From Merluccius polli (lineage: Eukaryota; Chordata; Actinopteri; Gadiformes; Merlucciidae), in the NCBI GenBank assembly GCA_030340625.1, contig JAOPHQ010005716.1, positions 62,001-126,000 on the forward strand: DNA of 64,000 bases, given 5' to 3'. Numbering within the stretch: position 1 is the first letter of the stretch; the number at the start of each line of letters is the position of its first letter. Under the pieces are notes generated by a model, which had not been told where the DNA came from, did no database searches, and saw only the letters and a program-made list of their open reading frames with translations. Both the position numbers and the translations under genes were made by a program. Of this stretch, positions 10,006 to 20,300 are shown one piece after another.

Positions 10006-11949
10006 CGTTAAAGGCTATAGGCTATAGAGTGTTGCGATCTGTGATGAGTCTGACTGGTAGAAAGAGTTGATTTACCTTGAACTTTTGACTTTATTGCTGG
10101 CTCTGTTGTCATGACAATAACCAACCCAGTCGCCAAAAGCATACGTTGAACGTTTTCGTGAACACTGGATTACGTCGCATTTCAACGTAACATAGCGTGT
10201 TCTACCGACAGTATCCGCGCGTGGTACTGTGGAGGCGCCTGAAGAAAGCACAACCAACAAGGACATTTCATGGTTATAAAATACATAAATTGCTGGTTAT
10301 AAAATACATAAATTATAATTAAGGTGACGGTGATGCAGGGTTGCCAGCTTCACGGCTTTCTCGCCAAATTGGGCTGTTTTGAAAACGGAATCGCGGGTGT
10401 AAACCTCAAAGACGCGGGTCACGGTTTTCTTTTGTGCTTTCAAAACCCACCACCGAAACAGTTGGGGTGTAACATGTATTGCATAATCTTTATGAAAACT
10501 CAGTCAGAACAACACAGTTTCACTCCCAGAACATCAAATAGCGACTGTCGGTAAGGGCACTTTAGCGTCAGACGTTTGACGTTCAGTGGTGTGTGGGCAT
10601 CCGTCCTATTAGTTAGTTATTACTCCTGTATCAGAGCTATAGAGTAAACAACTCTATAAACAACTCTATGTTTACTCTATAGCTCTGATTCCTGCACCAT
10701 GTTTCAATGACGTCAGGTTGCTAGGGGCTATGGCTGAAAGACGCCGTGACCATAGACATACTATTTGTATATATATATATATGTATATATATATAGGCTA
10801 TATATATTATGTCTATGGCCGTGACCACCTGTCCCATTGGGAGGACCTATCAGCCGGAAGTACTGTCCTTACTGTACTATTGTTTATGTTGTAATGTCAT
10901 AATATTGTTGACAATAAAGTTTGTTAAAAAAACAACAACAACTATTATTGTCCCACACCACAATGTATGTCCCACAATGTGAACTCCAAACAATTCATGT
11001 TCATCCAATTCATGGACAAACAAAGCAGCTGGAAACACGTCTAAAAACACTTGAAATAGAATGTAGCCTATATTTATATTTTTACAACATCAATCTCTCT
11101 ATAATATGAACAAAATATGATCAGGTTATACTTTCTCTCTTGAAAACGGGCAAAACGCTAACCCTAACCCGGAAAATGAATTAAAAAAACTACAAACGTT
11201 CGGAAAATGCAATACACTGAAGTGTGCGGCGCCATGTTTTTTTTCGCCATGTTTTTTTTCGCCATGTTTTTTGTAGTTCTAAAATGTTTAGTTAAAGTTT
11301 TCCCTATTATGTGAAAATGTGTCAAGGAACTTCGCAAGTGTATTATATGTTTTAGGGACTGGGGAGCACATTTATTTGGTCAGATTTCATTTTTACTATT
11401 GTTAATTGGGTGAAATCTGGTTTTGACCTTAACCAGTATAGCGCCCCCTGATGGTTTGGCAAAGGCCACAAAGGCCATGATAGAAGAAGTCAACAGCTTT
11501 CCAAAAATGTTTTCCCCATGTTTGTATCACATTGTGTTGCTTTTCTGTAAGCCTTTAAAAGTGCCTTAGGTTCAAGGTTCAAAGGGCATTCCTGAGGAGC
11601 AGGAACCACCCAGAATGTCCACTGTGGCATATCTGTACTCTGCAGATCAAGACCTTTCCAACGATGTCTTCATTGTCATCCTACGACAAAGTTTCATTTT
11701 TATCTTGCTCACTGCCAAGGCACTTGATGTGTACTTTGTCACAGCCTATATAGAGCCAAGATGGATACAATCACTAAAACATATTTTAAGGGATATTTAG
11801 TGGCAAAATGTGTTCAACATATTGATGGTGACCTTATCCTTAGTCATGCTTTTCAATTTGGAGCAGTTTAGACCCCATTTACCACTTAAACTACTTAATG
11901 TTTCATATCAATATTTCCATATTACTTAATATGACCATTTATAGCCATT
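10006..11949. other. Non-coding core of X1
   Basis: No gene is supported. It contains two hairpins (10631-10689 and about 10745-10830), a short tandem of cgccatgtttttttt at 11236-11275, and unique AT-rich DNA. The part after about 11440 may be 5' sequence of the LINE fragment that follows, but I saw no reverse-transcriptase motif. Confidence 0.4.
10631..10689. repeat. Perfect hairpin with 21-bp stem
   Basis: The sequence atcagagctatagagtaaac and its reverse complement face each other across a short loop that itself repeats acaactctat. It looks like a small foldback; no gene context suggests a regulatory or RNA function. Confidence 0.8.
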
Positions 11950-12478
11950 GTGATATTTTATCAATCTTTTATTGAGAGTTTCCTGAGCTTTTCTTTTATC
12001 TGCTGGTTTCACAGCCTCACAGTAAAAGACAGAAACAGTCTGAACAGTATTGTTAAAATCTGTTCTAACATCACAGGAGTGAAACAAAGGGACTTGAATT
12101 CAAGTGAATTTTCTCTGTTGCCATCAGAGCGTCGTTATGTTTTGCCTGCTTGTAAAGCTAACCGATATTTCAAATCGTTCATCCCCTCTTCAATTTGACT
12201 ACTACCTACATTCTCTGCATTGAGTAGTCAAATCATTGTTATTGTTGGTGAATGTTTTTTTATATTATGATGTTTATCAAGTTTATCAACATTATTTATT
12301 TATAGATTCAGATTTTGTTTGTATTGTATAGGCCTACTCACAACTTTATTTGAGAGGTGACTAGCCTTTATTTATATAGCATTTAAATTAATTCATTGTA
12401 CAAGTACAGAGACAACAAAATGCAGTTTAGCATACTTGTACTCTGAGCAATGACAATAAAGTTGAATCTAATCTAATA
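11950..12478 (+). pseudogene. LINE ORF2 C-terminal end and 3' tail
   Basis: Codons from 11950 give KDRNSLNSIVKICSNITGVK and later SEFSLLPSERRYVLPACKAN followed by RYFKSFIPSSI, the conserved C-terminus of fish Rex1/L2-type LINE ORF2 proteins (a lysine/arginine-rich ending with LPSGRRY..P and FIPSSI in relatives). The sequence ends with caatgacaataaagttgaat and a short (ctaat) repeat, a typical LINE tail. The endonuclease and RT domains are missing, so this is a 5'-truncated copy. Confidence 0.7.
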
Positions 12479-13023
12479 AGTAACCGATTAGGTAGCCTTA
12501 ATCAAATAAATAAGTTGACATTTGTAAATTAATTAGTGTAAATTAATAGGGATGCTCCGATCCGATTGGGGGCCGATCACCGATCACAGAATGGATCAAG
12601 AGGGTCTGGCTGCAGACCTGCACTGTCAGGACCGGAAGTCGCAGACCTGCACTGTGAGGTCTCCTGCACTGTCAGGACCGGAAGTTGATTCGAAGGGTCT
12701 TTATTTTATGTCCCCCGTGTGAAGAGTTGAGACGACGAGGTGAGTAAAAGTCAAGTGACAACAACTTTTCGTCATACGAAGAAACAGAAAGAGTCTTTAT
12801 TCACTAGAACGTTACGTTGCACACTTTATATTGCCCTGTAAAGTTATATTAATTTGAAAGAATCGGGTTTTGAACTGTTGGGTAGTTTCTAGCGTTGTTA
12901 TCGTATCGATAGTGCTCACTTAAATGTGCCATTTTCCTACTCGGAGATAAGAAAACTGAGTTATATAGTATAATTTTTGTATAATTTTGTTTGACTTATT
13001 ACGACATTATTTGTCTCTTACAG

Positions 13024-13523
13024 ATGCGTCAATCCTAAATAGCGGCACTACGCCCAAAGTTGAGCGCTGCACGTCATGCTGCAGCCTATTTCACTGTCCT
13101 CTGTGCCTAAAATTTAAACCTGCAAAACTTTCCAAGCTGCACAGCCACTTAGAGGCACATAAGAAAGGTGGCATTTTATTTAAAGGTAAGCATAATGTAT
13201 TTGTCTGTGTGTTTGTACTCATAAATATGTGCCAATGCTACTAACTTCTGGCAGGTTGTGGTTGGGCTGGTAAAAGGGGAAAAGTAAAATTAAGGGAATG
13301 TGAGTTGCAGTAAAGAACACCTGTCACCTCATTTTTCTGTGTCTTACTGTTCTGAAATTATGTTTATGATGTACAGTTTTAGTCACTTTCAAAAAAGAAA
13401 ATGTTTAGAATCAGATTCTCTGCTCTGCAGGTCAAAATTTATCTGAGTTATGTGAGCCAAATCAATAGCAGAAAATGAAAAGTTAAGTGAAAAGTTGAAA
13501 ACTTTAGAATGTTGCTGATATGG

Positions 13524-13582
<59 letters not shown>

Positions 13583-14229
13583 ACTCGCGCCCAGAAAGAC
13601 AGTATAAACAGTATTTATAGTGTGTACTTACTTATTTGTCATTGGTCCCTAACTAAGACGTTTTGGGTTTTTGTTTTTGCATGATTTTATTCTAGATAAA
13701 GTTATCTGCAGATGTGGATTGAACTGCAGAGAACAGGGGACACTATCATTGCCCTGTGTGCAGCAAAACTGTTCTCAGAAGGCCAGACATGACGAAACAC
13801 TTGGAGGCTTGCCAGGGTGCCATGACTGCCGCCTCTCCAGAGCAGACCTCTCCTACCACCCCCAAAGATACAGCTGCAGTGTCCTCCTTGGTTTCATCTT
13901 TACAGGATCTCTCCTCTTCTTCGCAAGAAAGCTCAACTGCCGCACCTGTATCCACGCTCCTGCAAGCCACAGTCTCCACCTCCCAAGATTGGACTGCTTC
14001 TGAGCAAGAGAATAGAGGTTCAAGAATATTATCCCCAAAAAAGGATAAATGCCCTCATTGCAAGTACACATTCTACAAGAAAAACATGGTCAAACATATC
14101 CAAAGAAAACACAGTGGAAAACCAAAAGACATAACAGTTAAAGATCACTTAATGAGTGTCTGTGTAGATGCTACCAATGGCATTTCTGCAGTGCAGAAAA
14201 CAAGACATGGGTTTTCTGGAGCCTTTTAA
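13024..14229 (+). pseudogene. Spliced C2H2 zinc-finger gene inside the hAT element, frameshifted
   Basis: Exon A runs from an acceptor (ctcttacag, ending 13023) to a donor (aaag|gtaagc at 13184/13185) and encodes CTSCCSLFHCPLCLKFKPAK followed by LSKLHSHLEAHK, a C2H2-like finger. Exon B starts after tattctag (13695) in matching phase and gives DKVICRCGLNCREQG, then continues after a one-base frame change in a G-run near 13735 as HYHCPVCSKTVLRRPDMTKH and, after a Ser/Thr-rich linker, KCPHCKYTFYKKNMVKHIQR. It ends at a stop at 14229, and a polyadenylation-like aataaaaat lies near 14420. The family is not recognised; similar N-terminal finger regions occur in fish repeat-encoded proteins. Alternatively it is the first exons of an unknown transposase. 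Confidence 0.55.
13529..13580. repeat. (GT)n microsatellite
   Basis: An uninterrupted GT run in the intron of the zinc-finger gene. Confidence 0.9.
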
Positions 14230-14429
14230 ATTTGTGTTTTACATTATTGAAGATATGTGGCTCTTCTGTGAAGAAATTATGGATAAAAGAGGGTACCTGG
14301 CGTATTGTGAATACAAACAGCAGGAATAATCAGAGAAAAGGAAAAGGTTGTTGTTATCAAAGAGAATTACTCAACGTGGAGAGCCTCGGTGTCAAGTATT
14401 GGACCTGTTTGTGCCGAAAATAAAAATAC

Positions 14430-15090
14430 ATTTGAAAGTTTGTTTTATGTCTACTGTTTTCTCCTGTAACAGAGGTTATTGGCTATCTGGGTCATGTCAT
14501 TAGGTATTCAGTAATTCACTTTGAATACACAGAGCTAAGTTAATTTAAAATCATCAAACCTCCATTAGCAAATCCATGTGGTCCGACAGCACAAGGTAAG
14601 AGCATAGCACAAACAATATTAAGCAATTATTTAAATGAATTATGAGGTGTACGAATTGAAAACACATAAGATATGCCTATATAAAAGAACTGAGTAAATC
14701 AATATGTAAATGGATCTAACAGTGCAGGGGGTTACATTTTCAATGATAAATAATGGTATAGAAGCAAAGAACAGTCAGCAAAAGGTTGGAGTGTAGAAGC
14801 ATTATGCCATCACACATTAAGGTTACAGAGATTTATTGTGTCAAAATGAATTTGTAGTGTAAACTAACAGCTGTCCTTTTTGTGAATTAAATTATATTAC
14901 TGGAGTAAAATAATACATGTTTTGAGTAGGCTAATAATGTTTTAAGAGGATCATAACAATAGCTGTACATCTGGTTTGCATTGATTATCTGTAGAATAAC
15001 CCTAGAAGTGGTAAAAAAAAAAAGACCCAAGAAATAAACACGGGGAACGAAAAATATGTGCTTCCGGTATACTCGCTTTTATTTTGAAAG
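14430..15090. other. Non-coding interior of the hAT element
   Basis: AT-rich sequence after the polyadenylation-like site of the zinc-finger gene; no ORF or repeat recognised. Confidence 0.4.
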
Positions 15091-15199
15091 GCTTCGAATC
15101 AACTTCCGGTCCTGACAGTGCAGGAGACCTCACAGTGCAGGTCTGCAACTTCCGGTCCTGACAGTGCAGGTCTGCAGCCAGACCCCTCTCGAATGGATG

Positions 15200-15830
15200 G
15201 GGGGGCGGGCGCGCGCAATAGTAACACCGCGGACCTACGGCCGACGGGGGGGGGGGGGGGGGGGGTCGCGCGCGATTGTAACGCTGAAGGTCCACTATAA
15301 GCGAATGATCGCGCGCGATGTGCCGCCTCCATTCACTTTCTATGGGACGCGAGCAATTCGCTGCGCAAAGCACGCTGGGATTGCTTGCGGCGCGGAGCCA
15401 GCTGCGGGGCGGCCCATAGACATGGGCGGCCTGGCTCCGCTTCTGAATTTGCATAAAGTTGGGAGATTTCAACTTTATGCAAATACGAGCGGCGCGAATC
15501 CACGCGGTCACCATTCAGCAAACAGGACGTGGGCGCGGGCCGTGACGTTGATCCCTCTGATTCATTACCACAATGCGGGCGAGAGCTAATTGATCCACTA
15601 GTCAACACGCCCCCAGCGAACGAGTCTTCAAGGCGGCGCGATGTCACGCGGATAATTCGCGTATAGTGGATATTCACGGTAACACACCGCGGACCTACGA
15701 CCGGCGGGGGGTGCGCGGTGTGTTACTATTGCGCTCTCAAAAAGGAGGACAACGCGTCCGGCTCTTTAAAGACTTTCCGCTCGCGCTGTCGGCTTTTCTG
15801 ATCTGCACTTTGAGAGCCCACCGATCAACC
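15200..15830. repeat. GC-rich palindromic insert in the hAT right arm
   Basis: Compared with the AT-rich surroundings this block is CpG-rich, with a poly-G run at 15245-15265. The phrase acaccgcggacctacg occurs near 15225 and again near 15683, and several short palindromes occur (for example ggaga tttcaactttatgcaaat around ttgcataaagttg at 15450-15483, and cccatagacatggg at 15413-15426). It interrupts the inverted arms of the hAT element. No terminal duplication could be identified. Confidence 0.5.
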
Positions 15831-15930
15831 TGTTTAGGGTCCATATCGTCCGATAACGATCGGCGGCCGATTGATCGGAGCATCCCTATAAATGAATCAT
15901 GACATGCCTACATGAATCACAGCACTCTAT

Positions 15931-15990
15931 AATAATTCCAGTGTTTGCTAGCCTACCATTTGCAATGGTAGCAAACACTGGAATTATGTT
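15931..15990. repeat. Small foldback in X1
   Basis: The sequence aataattccagtgtttgcta and its near-perfect reverse complement meet at a short centre (cctaccatttgcaatgg). It is absent from the corresponding place in the left arm of X1, so it may be a small insertion. Confidence 0.7.
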
Positions 15991-16436
15991 AATTATTTAC
16001 TAACCCTACTATTTGTTTATTTATTTTGTTTTGCTCTCCTTAAATTGACTCCTGCAGCCATTGCAACGAACACACTTCAAAACGCGCACCTTGCTTTACT
16101 TTGAAGGCGAGCTGTGAATTATACTTCGTACACGGGTCCGTGTACGAAGTATAATTCATTTACAGTTGTTCACGTTGTATAATGAAAAAGGCCAGTTTAG
16201 GGGGTATTGCCTAATTTCATTGTCCGAGACGTGCAACGCAATTCAGCGCGCCAAAGCGTCAGCTTGTTCCATTATCCAAGTTGTACAATGAAATTTGAAC
16301 AAGGAAGTCGAGAGCCGGAAACAGAGACAGCTCGCCTTCAAAGTAAAGCTCGCCTTATAAGTACAAGTCGTGCGTTTTGAAGCGTGAATTTAATTTAAGG
16401 AGAGCTAAACTAAATAAATAAACAAATAGCCTCAAT

Positions 16437-16503
16437 CAGGGGTCTTCAACGTTTTCCAGGCCAAGGACCCCCAAACTGATAGAGAGATGGAGCGGGGACC
16501 CCC
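16437..16503 (+). repeat. hAT-like terminal module, left copy
   Basis: The sequence caggggtcttcaacgttttc then ccaggccaaggacccccaaa and gatagagagatggagcgggg is typical of a hAT terminus. Its partner is inverted at 26477-26542. The bases outside the two copies are themselves inverted repeats, not direct ones, so this pair is contained in the X2 arms rather than flanked by a visible TSD. Confidence 0.6.
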
Positions 16504-17300
16504 TTGTATCTACCCTGGTTAAAAACGCTGTACGCCTCGTACTGATGTCCACAACCACTTTATTTTTCTTGGAAGGTATGGAACACCGTGAAAACTGCAG
16601 CAAAGTAAAACACATTTCACACACATTATTTCCACAGATGTTTCTAATACAATACACAATACATACATACAATATTTTGAATAATTACCGTTTCGCCTGC
16701 TTAGCCAGTAGTAGACAGTCCTCTCTCGTCTCTTTCTGTCTCTTTCTGTTTCCCTCGCTTTCCTCACTGACTATTTCCGGTGGCGTTTGACTTTGACCAT
16801 TAAACATTTAATTTTTGACAGCAGAACCATGAACTAGACTAAATTTACTTTCCATCATTAAATTATATGATGTAATAAAATAAACATAATAAAATAATCA
16901 ATCAAATGACAATTGTACTCGTACTTCCGGTGTTGTCACAGTAACACATTGCCGTAGCCATAGCGGCAGCTACACTCCCACCAAATTACCTTCAATAAAC
17001 AAATGGAGATGTGAAATACATTTACACTTTTCATTAATGGTAATTTCCAAGCTCTAATCCGTTTTTTTTTTGTTTGTTTGTTTTTTAAACATTCGAAAAT
17101 GAACCATGTGACCATAATCACCATTTCCACAACAACAATTCAACAACAGTTAGACAATATAATTCCCCTCCCAACACCTAAGAATACTCATTTGAAAATG
17201 AACCACAGTATAATGATCACCTTTAACTTAGAAAGGATACATTTAATCAATATCTGACCTTTCTCAATCTCTTCTTCTACCTCTCATTGCTCTCTACCTC
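16504..17300. other. Non-coding 3' flank of the BEL/Pao ORF
   Basis: No gene. On the minus strand, beyond the stop codon, there is purine-rich sequence (ttggtgggag) directly before tgtagctgccgc near 16985, which could be a polypurine tract followed by an LTR start. The candidate upstream LTR (26010-26300) does not match it beyond tgtagc, so no LTR pair is established. Confidence 0.35.
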
Positions 17301-20300
17301 TCATTCACTACTCTTCACTAGAACCACTAGCTTCTGAATGGGTCTTTGAACGATGGATGGTTGATTGAGACGTTCACCCCTTTTTCCTAACTTCCGTTCT
17401 CCAACTTGCACTGTCACTTTCCGTACCAGTCCATCATCATCCTCATGTGCTTCGACAACCTTGGCAAGTTTCCATTCATTGCGAGGAACGTCCTCCTCCT
17501 TAATGATCACAATGTCACCCACATCCACGTTACGCCTTGGCGCATGCCATCGCTGACGCAAAGTAATATTTGACAAGTATTCCTTCCTCCATCTGTGCCA
17601 AAATTGCTCGGACAGATATTGTACCCTTCTCCACCGTTTTTTAGCATACAGGTCTTCCTTGACAAACTTTCCTGGCGGAGGAAGTGGAATCGAAGATTTC
17701 ATTGTAATCAAATGATTCGGCGTGAGCGGCTCTAAACTTGTGGGATCACTGATGGTGTCGACAGTGAGTGGACGATTATTTACAATGGCCATAGCCTCGT
17801 AAAAGAATGTTCTTAAGGAAGCATCGTCCAACCTTCCAGCGCTGTTGACAAGGACTGTGCTCAGTACACTCCTCACTGTCCTGATTTGGCGCTCCCAGAC
17901 GCCACCAGTGTGACTTGAGTGTGGTGTATTCATCTGGAAGTCACATTGATTATCTGATAGGTATGCAGCAACTCTTTCCTTATCGAGCTCTTTCAGAGCC
18001 TTTGCCATTTCATTCTTCGCTCCCACAAATTTAGTGCCCTGGTCCGATCTTATGTGTCTGACGCTACCACGAATAGCGACAAAGCATCGTAAGGCATTGA
18101 TGAACGCGTCAGTTGTCATATCCTCCAACATCTCGATGTGCACTGCCCTGGAACAAAGGCATGTGAAGAGGAGGCCATACCGTTTTTGTTCTTTACGACC
18201 CTGCTTGGTGTGGAAGGGACCGAAACAGTCCATGCCGCAGTAAGTGAACGGTGGTGTAGGCTCAACACGGTCACTCGGTAAGTCCGCCATCCGTTGTTCC
18301 TCTGGCGGTGCACGCACCCTCCTGCACCGTACACACTGCCTGATGTGTTGGGCTACCGCTTTACTTCCGCCAACTATCCAGTAACCATTTGCTCTTAATC
18401 CATTGAGAGTTTGTCCTCTGCCTTGGTGTTGTATTTTATCATGATAATGAGCAATGATGAGCCTTGTGACAGCGCCATCTTTAGGAAGGATTACTGGGTG
18501 TTTCAACTCCAGAGGCACAGATGCCTTCCTCAGTCTTCCTCCCACTCTCATTATTCCATCTTGGAGGAACGGGTCAAGCGGATAGAGTTGGTGGGTGCAA
18601 GGCAGCTTTCCTGATTTCTGGCTGAGCATGTTCAACTCCTCTTGGAAGGCATTGTGTTGTGCGAGCTTGATAAGAGTCAGTGCAGCTTGCCTTCTCTCTT
18701 CAACGTTTAAAGGTTCTGTGGTCTTGATTCTCTTAGCCAACCGTTGGATACGAGCAATAACATTGACTGCTATGGTCCATCTTGAGAACCGTGACAGGTG
18801 TCCCTGGATGTCAAATTGCCTCACAGCCTCAGTTTTTAGCACCTGTATAATCCTTACCTCTGGATCTCCCACCAGTAGATCTGATGTAACCTGGTTTGTG
18901 GCTATCTCTCTTTCCCATAAGAATTTAGGGCCAGAGAGCCAATTCGAATTGATGAGGTCAGCCACCTTGAGGCCTCTCGAGGCGTGATCAGCGGGATTCT
19001 CTGCTGTGTCGACGTAGTGCCATTGTCTTGCTTCAGTGGTTTCTCGTATTCTCTCAACTCGGTTCGCGACAAAGACATGAAACCTTCGCGCTTCATTGTT
19101 GATGTAGCTGAGAACTACTTGAGAATCAGTCCAATAATATTCTTCATCGATCTTGAGCTCTAGCTCCTCCCTCAACATGTTGCTCACTGCTGTTGAGGTT
19201 ACTGCAGCAGTTAGCTCTAACCTCGGTATGGTGACTATTTTGATTGGCGCGACTCTTGCTTTGCCCATGACCAAGGAGCAATGCACTTTATCTTTGCTCA
19301 ACAACCTGATGTAAGAGCACTGGCCATACCCTTGACTGCTCGCATCAGAAAAATGATGCAGTTCAGCTCTCTGGACCTCACCAAAGCCGTCAGGTGTGAA
19401 GCATCTTGGTATCTCGATCCTCTCAAGGTTTTCCAAATCCTTCATCCAAGTCTCCCACCTTACTTCCAACTCCCTGGGCAGTGATTCGTCCCACCCCGTA
19501 CCTCTCTGACACATCTCCTGCAGCACCCTTTTACCCTCAAGGATAAATGGCGCTAAAAACCCTAAAGGGTCATATAGAGAGGCCACGATTGAAAGAATCC
19601 CTCGTCGTGTTGCTGGCTTCTCATCGAGTGTCACCTCAAAGGAGAAGCTGTTGCTTTCAATGTTCCATCTTACACCAAGCACTCTTTGCACTGGTAATTC
19701 CTCATGGTTGAGATCGACATTTTTCACTTCTACAGCGCGTTCTGCATTGTTGATGGAGTCCAGTACCTCTCGGTTATTGGAAAGGAATTTGTGAAGGTGC
19801 AACCCTCCCTTGGCACACAGAGCTTGAGCTTCCTTTACTAACTCAATTGCCTCACCAACTGATTTCACGCTTATGAGGCCATCATCAACGTAGAAATGCT
19901 TCCTGATGAAGCTAGCTGCAGAGGGGCATTCTTTCTCATTTTGACTGGCGAGGTGTTTCATGCCATAATTGGCGCAGCCAGGGGAAGACGATGCTCCAAA
20001 CAGGTGCACCTTCATGCGGTGCTCTGAGGGTTCTGAGTTTGTGTCCCCATTTTCCCACCAGAGAAATCGCAAATAGTCTCTGTCTTCTTTGCTGACATGA
20101 AACCTGTGGAACATTTTTTTCACATCGCACATGACTGCAATGGGATGTTTACGGAAGCGACACAGTACAGCTGTGAGACCATTTGTAAGGTCGGGTCCTG
20201 TTAGCAGATGATCATTTAATGAGGTGCCTTCGTACTTTGCAGAGCAGTCGAAAACCACCCGAATCTTGTCTGGTTTCCTGGGGTGGTAAACTCCTTGATG

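Larger units (their letters stand above)
12547..15888. mobile_element. hAT element carrying a zinc-finger gene
   Basis: Both ends read tagggatgctccgatc in inverted orientation. The flanks taaattaa (12539-12546) and taaatgaa (15889-15896) match at 7 of 8 bases, fitting a hAT 8-bp TSD with one mutation. A second inverted block (gcagacctgcactgtcagga and neighbours) lies at about 12600-12690 and 15095-15190. A GC-rich, palindrome-filled insert (about 15200-15830) separates the right copy of this block from the right terminus. The only coding sequence is a broken C2H2 zinc-finger gene (13024-14229); no hAT transposase is present. Confidence 0.8.
9520..16135. mobile_element. Long-TIR element X1
   Basis: The left arm (about 9520-10005) begins with ggatccgtgtacaaagtata and contains three tandem starts of the unit gtccgtgtac..agtataattc (9520, about 9587 and about 9657). 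The inverted right arm is split: 12475-12546 and 15889-16135, separated by the hAT element at 12547-15888. Matches between the arms include ggagagtaatagagtgctgt, gattcatgta and tcaacttatttatt. The right end (ttcgtacacgg) touches the left end of element X2 with no spacer. No transposase is visible in the core. The superfamily is unknown. Confidence 0.6.

Noticed and set aside
11155..11175. Telomere-like ctaaccctaaccc
   Set aside because: Only two units; chance or a tiny relic.
15002..15677. Several overlapping Arg/Pro/Ala-rich ORFs
   Set aside because: They occur on both strands of a GC-rich palindromic insert and have no homology that I recognise.
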